Assembly: GCF_013201645.1 (NCBI RefSeq)
Contig: NZ_CP053842.1
Location: 992,001-1,056,000 of the forward strand
Direction of reading: 5' to 3'
Origin: Campylobacter corcagiensis
GTDB lineage: Bacteria > Campylobacterota > Campylobacteria > Campylobacterales > Campylobacteraceae
DNA length: 64,000 bases
The notes beneath the pieces are model-generated. The model ran no database searches and was not told the origin of the DNA. It was given only the letters and a program-made list of their open reading frames with translations. Shown here in pieces: positions 30,657 through 40,573 of the stretch (position 1 is its first letter; each line of letters opens with the position of its first letter). Made by a program: the position numbers and the translations under genes.

Positions 30657-30670
30657 ATGATATATATCAA
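30657..30670 (-). promoter_or_regulatory. FNR/CRP-family box of the nap operon
   Basis: TTGATATATATCAT on the minus strand matches the FNR-type TTGAT-N4-ATCAA at nine of ten defined positions. Its centre is about 41.5 bp upstream of the predicted start, the class II activator position. The regulator itself is not in the window. Confidence 0.7.
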
Positions 30671-30717
30671 AATTTCTATATAAATAAAAGTATAAATATT
30701 ATTTTAAAAATAAGTTA

Positions 30718-31107
30718 TTATTTTGTTATTCCAGATAAAAATCTCTCAACTATTATCTTAGCTGATAAGCTATCTAGTTTGCCATCTTTTTTTCTTTGAT
30801 TTACAACGCCAAGACTACTTGCTTCTATACTTGAAAAGCTCTCATCTTGATAAAAAACTTCCCCACTAAAATCAAGTAGCCCAACAAAATGTTTGACTCT
30901 TCTTCTCATCTCATCTTCGCTACTTCCACCAAGTGGAACGCCAACTACTATAGTTTTAACTCCCCACTCTTTTAAAACCTTGCTTACATCATTAGATGCT
31001 TGTTTGCGGTTTTTTCGTAGTACTGCATTTATAGGCACTACAACGCCATTTGGGTATCCTAAGGCAATTCCTATTCTTTTAAGCCCAATATCAAGTCCAG
31101 CTATCAC
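30718..31107 (-). CDS. ruvX: YqgF/RuvX, putative pre-16S rRNA nuclease
   Basis: 129 residues with the RNase H-like signatures IAGLDIGLKRIGIALG, VVGVPLGGSSEDEMRRRV and YQDESFSSIEA. Called a Holliday junction resolvase by homology; in E. coli YqgF processes the 5' end of 16S rRNA. It overlaps dprA by 4 bp. Confidence 0.9.
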   Translation of the reverse strand: MIAGLDIGLKRIGIALGYPNGVVVPINAVLRKNRKQASNDVSKVLKEWGVKTIVVGVPLGGSSEDEMRRRVKHFVGLLDFSGEVFYQDESFSSIEASSLGVVNQRKKDGKLDSLSAKIIVERFLSGITK

Positions 31108-31889
31108 TTTACTAAAACCTTTGTGCCTAAAATTTCAACCCTACCATCTAGTTCATACTCATAAATTTTATCTCCAAATTTATGGTAAATATCATCAAAA
31201 TTTGAGTTTTGTTTGATAAATTCTAGTATTTCATCATTTTGCAAAATTTTATCCTTGCAAAATTTCAAAACAAACTCATCGATGTCATTTATAAGCGTCG
31301 CTTTACCTTTTGCTAAAAGCTCATTTGTTCCAGCACTTTCACCCATTTTATGCGGAAAAACATAAACTGGAATTCCAAGATTACGAGCTATCCTTGCACT
31401 TGATAAAGACCCACTTCTTAAGTCAGCTTGAGCTACGATTAAGGCTTTGCTTAAAGCTACGACTATTCTATTTCTTTCTAAAAACTGATGTCTAAGAGCT
31501 GGAGTTTTATCTTCATACTCGCTTAACGCAAGAGAATTTTCATATATATTTTTTATAATATCAGCATTTGTTTTAGGATAAATTTCATCAAGTCCGTTTG
31601 CAAAAACAGCTATCGTATTAGGATAAGCTCCCTTGTGAGCCGCCCCGTCACAACCTATAGCTGCCCCACTTACTACACAAATGCCACCACTTGAGAGTTT
31701 GCTTGATAGAGATAGTATTAAGCTTTTGGTATAAATACTCATTTTTCTAGCACCAACTATGCTTATTTTAGGGCGTTTTAAAAGCTCTAAATTTCCTCTA
31801 TAGTATAACTTTTTAGGAGCATCTTTTAGACGAGATAAAGACTCAAATTCGCTAACATCTATACTATTTGTAATACTCATAAATTTCAC
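31104..31889 (-). CDS. dprA: DNA-processing protein DprA
   Basis: Protects incoming single strands and loads RecA in natural transformation. 261 residues: the Rossmann core carries PKKLYYRGNLELL, ISIVGARKMS, GGICVVSGAAIGCDGAAHKGA, ALSEYEDKTPALRHQFLERNRIVVALS and RSGSLSSARIARNLGIPVYVFP. The C-terminal winged domain is short. Together with the ComEC-like protein at 53190 it points to natural competence. Confidence 0.94.
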   Translation of the reverse strand: MKFMSITNSIDVSEFESLSRLKDAPKKLYYRGNLELLKRPKISIVGARKMSIYTKSLILSLSSKLSSGGICVVSGAAIGCDGAAHKGAYPNTIAVFANGLDEIYPKTNADIIKNIYENSLALSEYEDKTPALRHQFLERNRIVVALSKALIVAQADLRSGSLSSARIARNLGIPVYVFPHKMGESAGTNELLAKGKATLINDIDEFVLKFCKDKILQNDEILEFIKQNSNFDDIYHKFGDKIYEYELDGRVEILGTKVLVK

Positions 31890-32931
31890 CTATATAGACA
31901 ACTTCTACATCTTTCAAAAAGCTATCTTTAGCACTTTTTATAGCCTTAAATGTAGTGGTTTTTGGATGACCTATTGCAATAGCAAAACCCCTACTTTTAG
32001 CGATATCAACAGCTTTTTTAAGTTGATTTTTTATGTAAATTTCACTATCTTTATTATCTATAAAAATATCTCTATAGATATATCTTTGTCCTAGTTCTTT
32101 AGCTACTTCACTACCCTTTGATGAAGAGATAGTTTTAGAATCCACAAAGATAAATCCATACTTATCAAGAGCTACTAGAAGCTTTTTTATAGCATCTTTA
32201 TCACTTGTAAATTTGCTGCCAGTATGGTTGTTTAGAAATTTTGCGTTTTTGAAATTCTCTCTTACAAAAGCAACTCTTTTATCTATATTTTCATAGCTAT
32301 CTTTTGCTTTTAGAGTAAAAACATCTCTTTGGTTAAAATTCAAAGCCTCCATTGGCAAGTGAATCATATAAAAATCAAAAAGTTTTGCCACTTTTAGCGT
32401 ATCTGGATTAGCCCTGTCTGGTGGAAAAATAGAAGGAGTTAGTTTTAAGCCAACTTTTTTTAAATTTTTAGCTTGGTCAATTGTAGCAATATCATCTATT
32501 ATAATGGCTAATTTTGGCTTTCCACTCACAGCTTTTTTAGGTGCAAAAGCCTCTAAATTTGAAGCAATCTCTTCATATGAAATTTCTGTTTTATTCTCAT
32601 CTTTTTTACTAGGAGCTGTTTTGTTCTCATCAGTAGTTAAATTTTTATCTACCACAACAATTTCTATCTTTTTATTAGATTCTTTTTTAAGCTCTTTTTT
32701 GTGCTCTTTTGATAACTCTGTTTTAGTAGTTGGTTTTGAAAAAAAGCTATCAAATGCTTTATATGTAAAAATTCCAACCCCCACACAAATTAGTGTTATA
32801 AAGAGTATTGATAAAATTTGTAATAGTGGATTTTTTTTAGGATTTTTAGAACTATTTTGCTCTTTTTTAGTGGATTTTTTCGTAGTTTTAGAAGCGGGTG
32901 ATTTAACCCGCTTTTTGTCTTTATCAGCCAA
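31864..32931 (-). CDS. divergent polysaccharide deacetylase family protein (YibQ-like)
   Basis: 355 residues: a Lys/Ser-rich cytoplasmic start, one membrane segment (PLLQILSILFITLICVGVGI, about 35-54), an acidic linker and a periplasmic NodB-fold domain from about 140 (KPKLAIIIDDIATIDQAKNL, FYMIHLPMEAL, NNHTGSKFT, FAIAIGHPKTTT). The family occurs widely in Proteobacteria near peptidoglycan hydrolase genes; its activity is unproven. It lies 2 bp after ilvC and overlaps dprA by 26 bp. Confidence 0.85.
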   Translation of the reverse strand: MADKDKKRVKSPASKTTKKSTKKEQNSSKNPKKNPLLQILSILFITLICVGVGIFTYKAFDSFFSKPTTKTELSKEHKKELKKESNKKIEIVVVDKNLTTDENKTAPSKKDENKTEISYEEIASNLEAFAPKKAVSGKPKLAIIIDDIATIDQAKNLKKVGLKLTPSIFPPDRANPDTLKVAKLFDFYMIHLPMEALNFNQRDVFTLKAKDSYENIDKRVAFVRENFKNAKFLNNHTGSKFTSDKDAIKKLLVALDKYGFIFVDSKTISSSKGSEVAKELGQRYIYRDIFIDNKDSEIYIKNQLKKAVDIAKSRGFAIAIGHPKTTTFKAIKSAKDSFLKDVEVVYIGEIYEYYK

Positions 32932-32933
32932 GA

Positions 32934-33968
<1,035 letters not shown>

Positions 33969-33984
33969 TTAAAAAATTTTGGGT

Positions 33985-33993
33985 ATTATATCA
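33985..33993 (-). promoter_or_regulatory. extended -10 promoter of ilvC
   Basis: TGATATAAT on the minus strand, about 30 bp before the ilvC ATG. Confidence 0.65.
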
Positions 33994-34033
33994 CAAACAA
34001 AACTCAAAAGCAAAATTTAAAAAAGGGTTAAAT

Positions 34034-35974
34034 TTGAAGACATTTTTAGAAAATTTACTAAAAGGTATAGATGCTGGTGAGCTAAATTCTGAGCAAAAAG
34101 AAGCTCTTAGAAATTTAGAAACACTTAATGCAGTAACGCTTCACAAAAACCGCTACTATCTAAATGATGGCTTCATATGCGGCAAGCTTGATATCAGTAT
34201 GAATGGAACTGGCTATATAAATGTATTTAACCCAAAATTTAAAGATGATGCTTTAGTTGAAAACAAAGACCTTGGAAGTTCAAAGCAAGGAGACATTGTC
34301 TTAGCTAAAATTTTAAAAGGAAAATTAAAAAACACAAAAAGTAGAATCAAAGCAAAGATAATGATGACTATCAAGCCAGCATTTGCAACAAGCGTAGCTT
34401 ATACAAAAAAAGTCGGTAAGGAAATTCTTGGTGTAAATATAAGAACAGGACTTGCTTCAAAACTAAAAGCATCTCAAAAATCCCTCAAACAACTACCACC
34501 TTATACAGTGCTAAAAATAGACAACCAAAGTGATGAGATAGTTGAAATTTTAGGAGTTTTAGATGATGTTTGGGTGGATGAAAAAATCTCACTTGGAATT
34601 TATAATAAAAATGATGAGTTTAGCACTCAAGCTGAAAATGAAGCAAAAAGCTTTGGCGATATTGTAGATAAAAGTATGTATCCACAAAGAACTGATCTAA
34701 CTAGCCTAAATTTTGTAACAATTGACCCAGTTGATGCAAAAGACTTTGATGATGCTGTTTGTTATGATTATAAAAACCGCACTTTATATGTAGCAATAGC
34801 TGATGTGAGCGAGTATGTTTTACCATATAGCGCAACTGATAAAGAGGCTAAATTTAGAGGATTTTCTATATATTTCCCGCACCGCTCAATTCCTATGCTG
34901 CCACGAAATTTAAGTGAAAATATCTGCTCATTAAAGCCAAATTTAGACCGCCTTGCGTTTTGTTTTAAAATAACTCTTGATGAGAATTTAGAACCAGTTA
35001 GCGAAGAGCTTAAAAGTGTTATTATAAATTCTAAAATTCGCTTTAATTATGATGAAGTTGATGAAATTTTAAGCAGTAAAACATATAAAAATAAAGAAAT
35101 TTTAGATATGCTTTTAAATTTAGCAACTCTTACAAAAGCTCTTCGTAAAAAACGCCTTAAATCGGGCTTTGATTTTCACACAAAAGAGCTTCGTATCACA
35201 CTTGATGAGAGCGGAAATTTAAAAAGTACTCGTTTTGAAACATCAACTCCTAGTCATGATTTGATAGAAGATTGTATGTTGCTTGCAAACAAAGCTGCTG
35301 CAAAAATGATACAAAAAGGTATTTTTAGAAACCACGGTGCGATGGATGATAAAAAGCTTGAAACATTGATGGAAAATTTAATGAGCCTTGGCGTTGATGC
35401 TAAATTTGATAAAGACTTTCCAAAAATGATAGCTGGAATTCAAAGCATAGCTGATGAAATGGGCATTAGAGAAGAGGTTGATAAGCTTATAATAAAAGCT
35501 CAAAAAAAGGCAGAATACGCCGTAACTCCGCTTGGACATTTTGGACTTGGATTTGATCTTTATACTCACTTTACAAGCCCTATACGCCGCTACTCTGACC
35601 TACTTTTGCACAGACTTTTAAAGGCTACTTTAAATAAAGATGAGAAGTTTTTTAACTATTTGCTTTTAAATATAGAAAGCACATGTGAGAGTTTAAACAC
35701 CCTAGAAAGGGAGGCTGATAAGGTGGCATTTGACTTTATAGACCGTAAATTTGCAAGGTGGGCTTTGGAAAATTTAGGCAAGAATTTTAGATGTTATATC
35801 GATACAAACGAAAGCGTTACAACTGCAAAACTTGATGATAAACTAAAAGGCGGGCGAGTTTTTATCACAAATTATACTGGTGAAATTTTAACTCCTGTTC
35901 TTGTTGAATTAATAGATGCTGATATTATAAATGCTAAAATTTATGGAAGGGTTATAAAAAAGTTAGATGTATAA
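34034..35974 (+). CDS. rnr: ribonuclease R
   Basis: 3'-5' exoribonuclease of the RNB family. 646 residues from a TTG start (34034). The catalytic core has TIDPVDAKDFDDAV (four Asp), HRSIPMLPRNLSENICSL and HFTSPIRRYSDLLLHR. It is shorter than E. coli RNase R (813), with a reduced C-terminal S1 region, the common form in Campylobacter. Divergent from ilvC; it overlaps holA by 8 bp. Confidence 0.93.
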   Translation: MKTFLENLLKGIDAGELNSEQKEALRNLETLNAVTLHKNRYYLNDGFICGKLDISMNGTGYINVFNPKFKDDALVENKDLGSSKQGDIVLAKILKGKLKNTKSRIKAKIMMTIKPAFATSVAYTKKVGKEILGVNIRTGLASKLKASQKSLKQLPPYTVLKIDNQSDEIVEILGVLDDVWVDEKISLGIYNKNDEFSTQAENEAKSFGDIVDKSMYPQRTDLTSLNFVTIDPVDAKDFDDAVCYDYKNRTLYVAIADVSEYVLPYSATDKEAKFRGFSIYFPHRSIPMLPRNLSENICSLKPNLDRLAFCFKITLDENLEPVSEELKSVIINSKIRFNYDEVDEILSSKTYKNKEILDMLLNLATLTKALRKKRLKSGFDFHTKELRITLDESGNLKSTRFETSTPSHDLIEDCMLLANKAAAKMIQKGIFRNHGAMDDKKLETLMENLMSLGVDAKFDKDFPKMIAGIQSIADEMGIREEVDKLIIKAQKKAEYAVTPLGHFGLGFDLYTHFTSPIRRYSDLLLHRLLKATLNKDEKFFNYLLLNIESTCESLNTLEREADKVAFDFIDRKFARWALENLGKNFRCYIDTNESVTTAKLDDKLKGGRVFITNYTGEILTPVLVELIDADIINAKIYGRVIKKLDV

Positions 35975-36947
35975 AAGAGACTTAGATGCACTTTTGTTTG
36001 CTAAGAAATTACCAAATTTTATCCTTTTAAGAAGTAAAGATGAGTTTTTAAACGAACTATACGCAGATGAAATTTTAAAACTTTGGGGGGCTGAAAATTT
36101 ATATACAGTTTATCAAAATGAGTATGATTTTGCTGCTATAAAAGAATTTTTTGCACCATCTTTATTTGGTGGCAAAAACGCAGTTTATATCAAAACGAGC
36201 AAATTTGGTAGCACAAAAGAGATTAAAGATTTAATTGAAATTTGTATAAAAAACAAAGACTCATTTTTACTATATGAGTTTTTTGAAGATGAAAATTCAA
36301 AAGTAAATGATGCTTTTATAAAAGCTTTTAATGGAAATTTTGTTCGATTTTTTAGCCCTAATAATCCCAGCGAAGCACTTCAAATACTAAATAGAGTTTG
36401 CCAAAATTTAGGAATTTATCAAAACAGCACAGCCCTACTTGAAATTTATAAAATTCAAGGCGAAAATTTAAGCTTAAGCGTGGCTGAACTATCTAAATTT
36501 GCATCACTAAATTTAAAGCTAAATTTAGAAAATGTAAAAGCAAATGTAAGTGGGCTTAGTGAAGTTAGTTTTGAAGAGATTTTTAATAAAATTTTACATT
36601 TACAAGACTTTAGAGATGAGTTTTTTACATTTATCCAAAGTGGCGGGTATAATGAGAGTGAATTTATAAGTTATATGTATAGTTCAGTTTATAGAATTTT
36701 TGAAATTCATACACATATAAAACTTTTTGGAAGGCTTGATTTTCGTGAAGTTCTTGGATACACGCCCCCACCAAATATCCAAAACAACCTTAAGGCCGAA
36801 GCTTTGAAATTTAATACAGATAAATTTAAAGAGATGTTTAAGGTACTAAATGAGTGCGAATTTATACTAAAAACCAAAGCTGGTTTAGATAAAACTTACT
36901 TTTTACTATCTGAAATGCTAAGATTTCAAAGAGTAATATCAGCATAA
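35967..36947 (+). CDS. holA: DNA polymerase III delta subunit
   Basis: 326 residues. The N-terminal segment (FILLRSKDEFLNELYADEILKLW), FFAPSLFGGKNAVYIK and the C-terminal collar helices (LLSEMLRFQ) match delta, the clamp-opening subunit of the clamp loader. Sequence conservation is weak, as is normal for HolA, but the place between rnr and rpsF is the conserved one in Campylobacter. Confidence 0.85.
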   Translation: MYKRDLDALLFAKKLPNFILLRSKDEFLNELYADEILKLWGAENLYTVYQNEYDFAAIKEFFAPSLFGGKNAVYIKTSKFGSTKEIKDLIEICIKNKDSFLLYEFFEDENSKVNDAFIKAFNGNFVRFFSPNNPSEALQILNRVCQNLGIYQNSTALLEIYKIQGENLSLSVAELSKFASLNLKLNLENVKANVSGLSEVSFEEIFNKILHLQDFRDEFFTFIQSGGYNESEFISYMYSSVYRIFEIHTHIKLFGRLDFREVLGYTPPPNIQNNLKAEALKFNTDKFKEMFKVLNECEFILKTKAGLDKTYFLLSEMLRFQRVISA

Positions 36948-36961
36948 TTTAAGCAATGCTT

Positions 36962-36970
36962 TGATACAAT
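36962..36970 (+). promoter_or_regulatory. candidate extended -10 promoter of rpsF-ssb-rpsR
   Basis: TGATACAAT about 72 bp upstream of rpsF, leaving a leader that contains a small TTGC/GCAA hairpin. A second weak candidate, TAAAAT, lies closer to the gene. Confidence 0.4.
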
Positions 36971-37041
36971 CACCAGTTGCTTTTTAGCAAAAATCCTTGC
37001 TTGTGACACTACTCATAAGCTAAAATCCATAAGGAGAATAT

Positions 37042-37485
37042 ATGAAACATTATGAAGTTCTTTTCATTCTTAAGCCAACGCTTACAGAAGAAGAATTAAA
37101 AGCTCAAGTTGACTTCGTTAAAGAAGTTATTACCAAAAATGGCGGAGAAGTTGCATCAGTTATAGAAATGGGTGCTAGAAAACTCGCATACAAAATCAAA
37201 AAGTATGAAAGAGGCGTTTACTATGTCATCTACTTTACAGCCCCAACTGAACTTATTGCTGAACTTACAAGAAACATTCGCTATAATGAAAACATTATAA
37301 GATTTCTAACTGTTAAATACGAAAACAAAAAAGAGATAGATGCTTGGGAAAAACTAAGCAAAGGCATCAAATTTACTCCAGTTAGAAAAGAGAGAAAACC
37401 TCGCCCTGAAAGAGCCGAAAAAGCTCCTAAAGATGAAAACAGAGATGAAATTGAATTTTCTGAAGAAGAAAGCGAAGAGAATTAA
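37042..37485 (+). CDS. rpsF: 30S ribosomal protein S6
   Basis: 147 residues: the S6 ferredoxin-like fold ([50 protein letters not shown]), then a charged C-terminal extension ending in an acidic EESEEN tail. It pairs with S18 on the 30S platform; both are encoded in this operon. Strong AAGGAG site. Confidence 0.97.
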   Translation: MKHYEVLFILKPTLTEEELKAQVDFVKEVITKNGGEVASVIEMGARKLAYKIKKYERGVYYVIYFTAPTELIAELTRNIRYNENIIRFLTVKYENKKEIDAWEKLSKGIKFTPVRKERKPRPERAEKAPKDENRDEIEFSEEESEEN

Positions 37486-37498
37486 TTAAGGATAAGAT

Positions 37499-38053
37499 AT
37501 GTTTAACAAAGTGATATTAGTTGGCAACCTTACTCGAGACATTGAGATGAGATACGCAAACAGTGGCTCAGCTATAGGAAATACAGGCATAGCAGTTAAT
37601 AGACGCTATAATGTAAATGGCGAAAAAAGAGAAGATGTTTGCTTTATAGATATCACATTTTTTGGCAGAACTGCTGAAGTAGCAAATCAATACCTAAGAA
37701 AAGGCTCACAAGTATTAATCGAAGGTCGCCTTCAGTTTGACACTTGGCAAGATAAAAACACCGGTCAAAATAGAAACAAACACAGCATTGTCGTAGAAAG
37801 TATGCAGATGCTTAGTGGTGGCAACCAAAGTGGTCAGCAAAATTATGGTGGAAATCAAAACTATAATAACCAAAACCACTCTAATCAAGGTGGCTACTCA
37901 CAAGGTTATGATAACTACCAAAGCCAAAATTCTAAACCAAATAACAACTATCAAAACAAACAAAACAGAGGCGGATATCAAAATGACAGCTATGATGACT
38001 ATAGCGAAAATATCCCAGATATAGATATCGACGAAGATGAATTACCGTTTTAA
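37499..38053 (+). CDS. ssb: single-stranded DNA-binding protein
   Basis: 184 residues: an N-terminal OB fold (MFNKVILVGNLTRDIEMRY, AVNRRYNV, FIDITFFGRTAEVANQYLRKGSQVLIEGRLQF), a flexible Gln/Asn/Tyr/Gly-rich linker (about 112-168) and the acidic tip DIDEDELPF that docks partner proteins. It sits between rpsF and rpsR as in most bacteria. Confidence 0.98.
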   Translation: MFNKVILVGNLTRDIEMRYANSGSAIGNTGIAVNRRYNVNGEKREDVCFIDITFFGRTAEVANQYLRKGSQVLIEGRLQFDTWQDKNTGQNRNKHSIVVESMQMLSGGNQSGQQNYGGNQNYNNQNHSNQGGYSQGYDNYQSQNSKPNNNYQNKQNRGGYQNDSYDDYSENIPDIDIDEDELPF

Positions 38054-38066
38054 GAAGGATTAAAAA

Positions 38067-38330
38067 ATGGCAGATAACAAAAGAAAATACGCAAGAAAGT
38101 ATTGCCGCTACACAGAGGCAAAGATTGAGTTTATAGACTACAAAGATACACAACTTTTAAAGTATTGTTTATCAGAGAGATTTAAGATAATGCCAAGAAG
38201 ATTAACTGGCACATCAAAAAAATATCAAGAGATGGTTGAAAAAGCTATCAAAAGAGCTAGACACGCAGCTTTAATCCCTTATGTTGTAGATAGAGATGAA
38301 GTTGTAGCAAACCCATTTGAGATACTATAA
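38067..38330 (+). CDS. rpsR: 30S ribosomal protein S18
   Basis: 87 residues; [59 protein letters not shown]-type sequence is unmistakable for S18. Last gene of rpsF-ssb-rpsR, with a stem-loop right after the stop. The accessory region begins beyond it; in C. jejuni the next gene would be lon. Confidence 0.97.
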   Translation: MADNKRKYARKYCRYTEAKIEFIDYKDTQLLKYCLSERFKIMPRRLTGTSKKYQEMVEKAIKRARHAALIPYVVDRDEVVANPFEIL

Positions 38331-38337
38331 ATTTCAA

Positions 38338-38358
38338 GGTGGCGAAATTTTCGTCACC
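38338..38358 (+). terminator. stem-loop after rpsR
   Basis: GGTGGCGAAA and TTTCGTCACC (one G-U pair) 8 bp after the stop. The U-run is weak. The remaining 165 bp to 38523 is AT-rich without recognisable elements. Confidence 0.55.
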
Positions 38359-38523
38359 AACTTTACATTTAAATTTACTCTAAATTTTAAACTCCACTAA
38401 ATTTTTAAATTTAACCAATACAAAAGCCTATAAATTTTTAAATAATCTTGATATTTACACACAATTATTCTGAATTTACTTCATTAAATTTTAGATAATT
38501 ATCAATGCTCAACCAACTAAAAT

Positions 38524-39239
38524 TTAAAGCTTATCATACTCTTCATCGCTAACTTTTTCAAGCCATAAATTTTCACATTTCTTGCCATCAACTTCAATAG
38601 CAACATGAGAAAACCAGCTATCTTTTTTAGCCCCGTGCCAGTGTTTGACATTTGGTTTAATCGTAACAACTTCGCCTGGGGTTAGGCTAATTGCTTTTTG
38701 ATTTTCTTCTTGATACCAGCCCTCTCCATTAACGCAAAGTAGAATCTGCCCACCGCCACTTTTTGCTTTATGAGTATGCCAGTTATTTCTACATTTTGGC
38801 TCAAATGTTGCATTATAAACGCCTTTTGCTAAATGTTTTAAATAGCTTTTACCAGTGAAATATTTCTCAAATGCTTTGTTTTCTTCGCCTAGACCAAACA
38901 TCGGATTTGCTAAATTTTCATCATCGCTATAAACATCTTTTGCAACCCTAAAAGCCGCCCAAGCATTTGGCCAACCAGCATAAAAAGCTAAATGAGTTAT
39001 AATCTCAGCCATTTCATTTTTACTAACGCCATTATTTTTAGCAGTAATTATGTGATATTTAAACTAATTATCAATCAAGCCTTTTGTGATTAAAGCACTA
39101 ATTGTAATGATTGAGCGAGTTTTTAAAGCAATGTTTTCGCTCCAAACTTCGCCAAATAAAATATCATCATTAATAGATGCAAATTTAGGTGTAAACTCAC
39201 CTAAAATATCCCTTCTTGCACTCTTGTTTTATCTTTAAC
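38524..39239 (-). pseudogene. carboxymuconolactone decarboxylase-cupin fusion, disrupted
   Basis: The intact 162-residue part begins inside a carboxymuconolactone decarboxylase-like domain (EIITHLAFYAGWPNAWAAF) and continues into a cupin (NNWHTHKAKSGGGQILLCVNGEGWYQEE, KHWHGAKKDSWFSHVAIE). Upstream on the same strand the frame carries the rest of the first domain (FTPKFASINDDILFGEVW, LKTRSIITISALITKGLIDN), then a TAG where the family usually has Gln, then FKYHIITAKNNGVSKNEMA. The start (KDKTRVQEG) is in another frame, and its start codon appears lost. One nonsense and one frameshift lesion make it a pseudogene. Confidence 0.85.
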
Positions 39240-39338
39240 TCCTTATAAATTTATATTACAAACAAAAAATTTTACTCATGTTTAGTAAATCAATCTTAAC
39301 TAAGATATGGAGACTATTTTTTTGCTATTATTTTTCAA

Positions 39339-39356
39339 ATGACAAAAATATGTCAT
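39339..39356. promoter_or_regulatory. ATGACA-N6-TGTCAT operator upstream of the DUF1643 gene
   Basis: ATGACAAAAATATGTCAT, a perfect 6-bp inverted repeat ending 10 bp before TATAAT (39367-39372). The same sequence and spacing occurs before the AAA+ ATPase gene at 45575-45592 (minus strand). It covers the -35 region, so the bound factor would most simply repress. Confidence 0.8.
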
Positions 39357-39366
39357 GAAATTCTAA

Positions 39367-39372
39367 TATAAT
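39367..39372 (+). promoter_or_regulatory. -10 element of the DUF1643 gene
   Basis: TATAAT, predicted start near 39379. It lies inside a second inverted repeat (ATGAAATT 39355-39362 / AATTTCAT 39370-39377). Confidence 0.65.
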
Positions 39373-39400
39373 TTCATAAAATATTTCAAAAGGAGAAAAT

Positions 39401-39877
39401 ATGAAAAGTGACGCTATTTTTTCAAAAGATAGAGCATATAGATATGTACTCACAAGAATATGGAGCAAAAAGAGCGAAGAATATGCTAATATGATAGCAT
39501 TTATAGGACTTAATCCATCAAAAGCCAATGAAAACGAGAATGATCGAACCATTACAAAATGCATAAATTTTGCAAAATCATGGGGGTATGATGGAATTTA
39601 TATGTTAAATTTATTTGCTTATGTATCTACATCGCCAGACAATTTATACAATGACAGCATTGATCCAATAGGAAACGAAAACGATAAATTTATATTAGAA
39701 TATTCAAAAAAAGCTGATAAGGTGGTTTGTGTGTGGGGAAATTGTGGTTCTTTTAAAAATAGAAGCAAAGATGTTTTAGCAAAACTTGATAAAAAATACT
39801 GCTTAAAAATCAATAAATCTAACGAACCAAGCCATCCATTGTATTTAGCAGCAGACACAAAACTAATAGAATTTTAA
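39401..39877 (+). CDS. DUF1643 domain-containing protein
   Basis: 158 residues covering the whole DUF1643 family plan: YRYVLTRIW, MIAFIGLNPSKANENENDRTITKC, WGYDGIYMLNLFAY, DKVVCVWGNCG and the final PSHPLYLAAD. The biochemical role of DUF1643 is not known to me; members are common on phages and islands. It starts behind AAAAGGAG and is preceded by the operator shared with the AAA+ ATPase gene, which ties it to the WYL-regulated module across 4 kb. Confidence 0.85.
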   Translation: MKSDAIFSKDRAYRYVLTRIWSKKSEEYANMIAFIGLNPSKANENENDRTITKCINFAKSWGYDGIYMLNLFAYVSTSPDNLYNDSIDPIGNENDKFILEYSKKADKVVCVWGNCGSFKNRSKDVLAKLDKKYCLKINKSNEPSHPLYLAADTKLIEF

Positions 39878-39887
39878 AGTAGAAAAC

Positions 39888-40034
39888 ATGCAAACAATAG
39901 ATAAATTTAGCTCTATTTTAGACATTCATGAGTGGGCAAGAGCCAACAATAACTTAAATTTTGAAAAATATAAAAAAATTTATGAGTTACTGATAAATCT
40001 AATATCATGGAAAATAATACAAGTCGTTTTATAA
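39888..40034 (+). CDS. 48-residue hypothetical protein
   Basis: ATG at 39888, 10 bp after the DUF1643 stop, to TAA 40034. MQTIDKFSSILDIHEWARAN and later LNFEKYKKIYELLINLISWK suggest a small helical protein. There is no strong ribosome site and no recognised domain. Probably on the DUF1643 transcript; it could be spurious. Confidence 0.4.
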   Translation: MQTIDKFSSILDIHEWARANNNLNFEKYKKIYELLINLISWKIIQVVL

Positions 40035-40040
40035 ATTTTG

Positions 40041-40472
40041 ATGATTTTTTTGAAGATAAAAGATTTTGCTAATCCAAAGATAATTTTATTTTTATCCATC
40101 GCTATACCAATAACTCTTGCTTATTTAAAACCATGCTATGGAGAATACAAAAGAGAATTTTCAAAAGAATTTTTAGAACAATATGATGTAAATTCTTTAT
40201 ATGAAGATCTGTGTGAATCAAAATGGTTTTATAGGTTTAATAATATTACTCCAAGAAATAGTAATCCTAAAACTATAAAAAAGCATAGGGCATTTCAAAA
40301 AGATCTTCAAGCAACTTGCCAACAAGAGATATGGCTACTTTCTAAGATGCTAAAAGATAGCAAATACACAGTTTCAAAAGTGTGTGGTATGAGTTCTAAT
40401 TTAACCTTACAAATTTTACAAAGAAAGCAAGACTCTATGTTTGGTAGTAGCTTAATGGAAGTGAAAAATTAA
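40041..40472 (+). CDS. hypothetical protein with an N-terminal hydrophobic segment
   Basis: 143 residues if started at the ATG at 40041 (a TTG directly before it is also in frame). Residues about 12-30 (PKIILFLSIAIPITLAYLKP) are hydrophobic and could anchor it in the membrane; the rest is soluble and charged, with four cysteines (CYGEYKRE, LCESKWFY, TCQQEIW, VCGMSS). No family recognised. Last gene before a strong stem-loop terminator, downstream of DUF1643. Confidence 0.5.
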   Translation: MIFLKIKDFANPKIILFLSIAIPITLAYLKPCYGEYKREFSKEFLEQYDVNSLYEDLCESKWFYRFNNITPRNSNPKTIKKHRAFQKDLQATCQQEIWLLSKMLKDSKYTVSKVCGMSSNLTLQILQRKQDSMFGSSLMEVKN

Positions 40473-40480
40473 AATTATAA

Positions 40481-40521
40481 AAACTATCCTAGATTTTTAT
40501 CATAAATTTCTAGGATAGTTT
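40481..40521. terminator. bidirectional terminator between converging accessory genes
   Basis: AAACTATCCTAGA and TCTAGGATAGTTT, 13-bp perfect arms with a 15-nt loop, between the rightward DUF1643 set and the leftward DUF262 genes. AT-rich flanks on both sides suit termination in both directions. Confidence 0.75.
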
Positions 40522-40573
40522 GGTTTTACCTAGTTGGTGAGTTTTTTGTTTTTGGGATTGTTATATCCAAGCT

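Noticed and set aside
36971-37041. S6:S18-type autoregulatory leader before rpsF
   Set aside because: Only a small TTGC/GCAA hairpin is seen; I could not find the conserved bulged CCG element of that motif.
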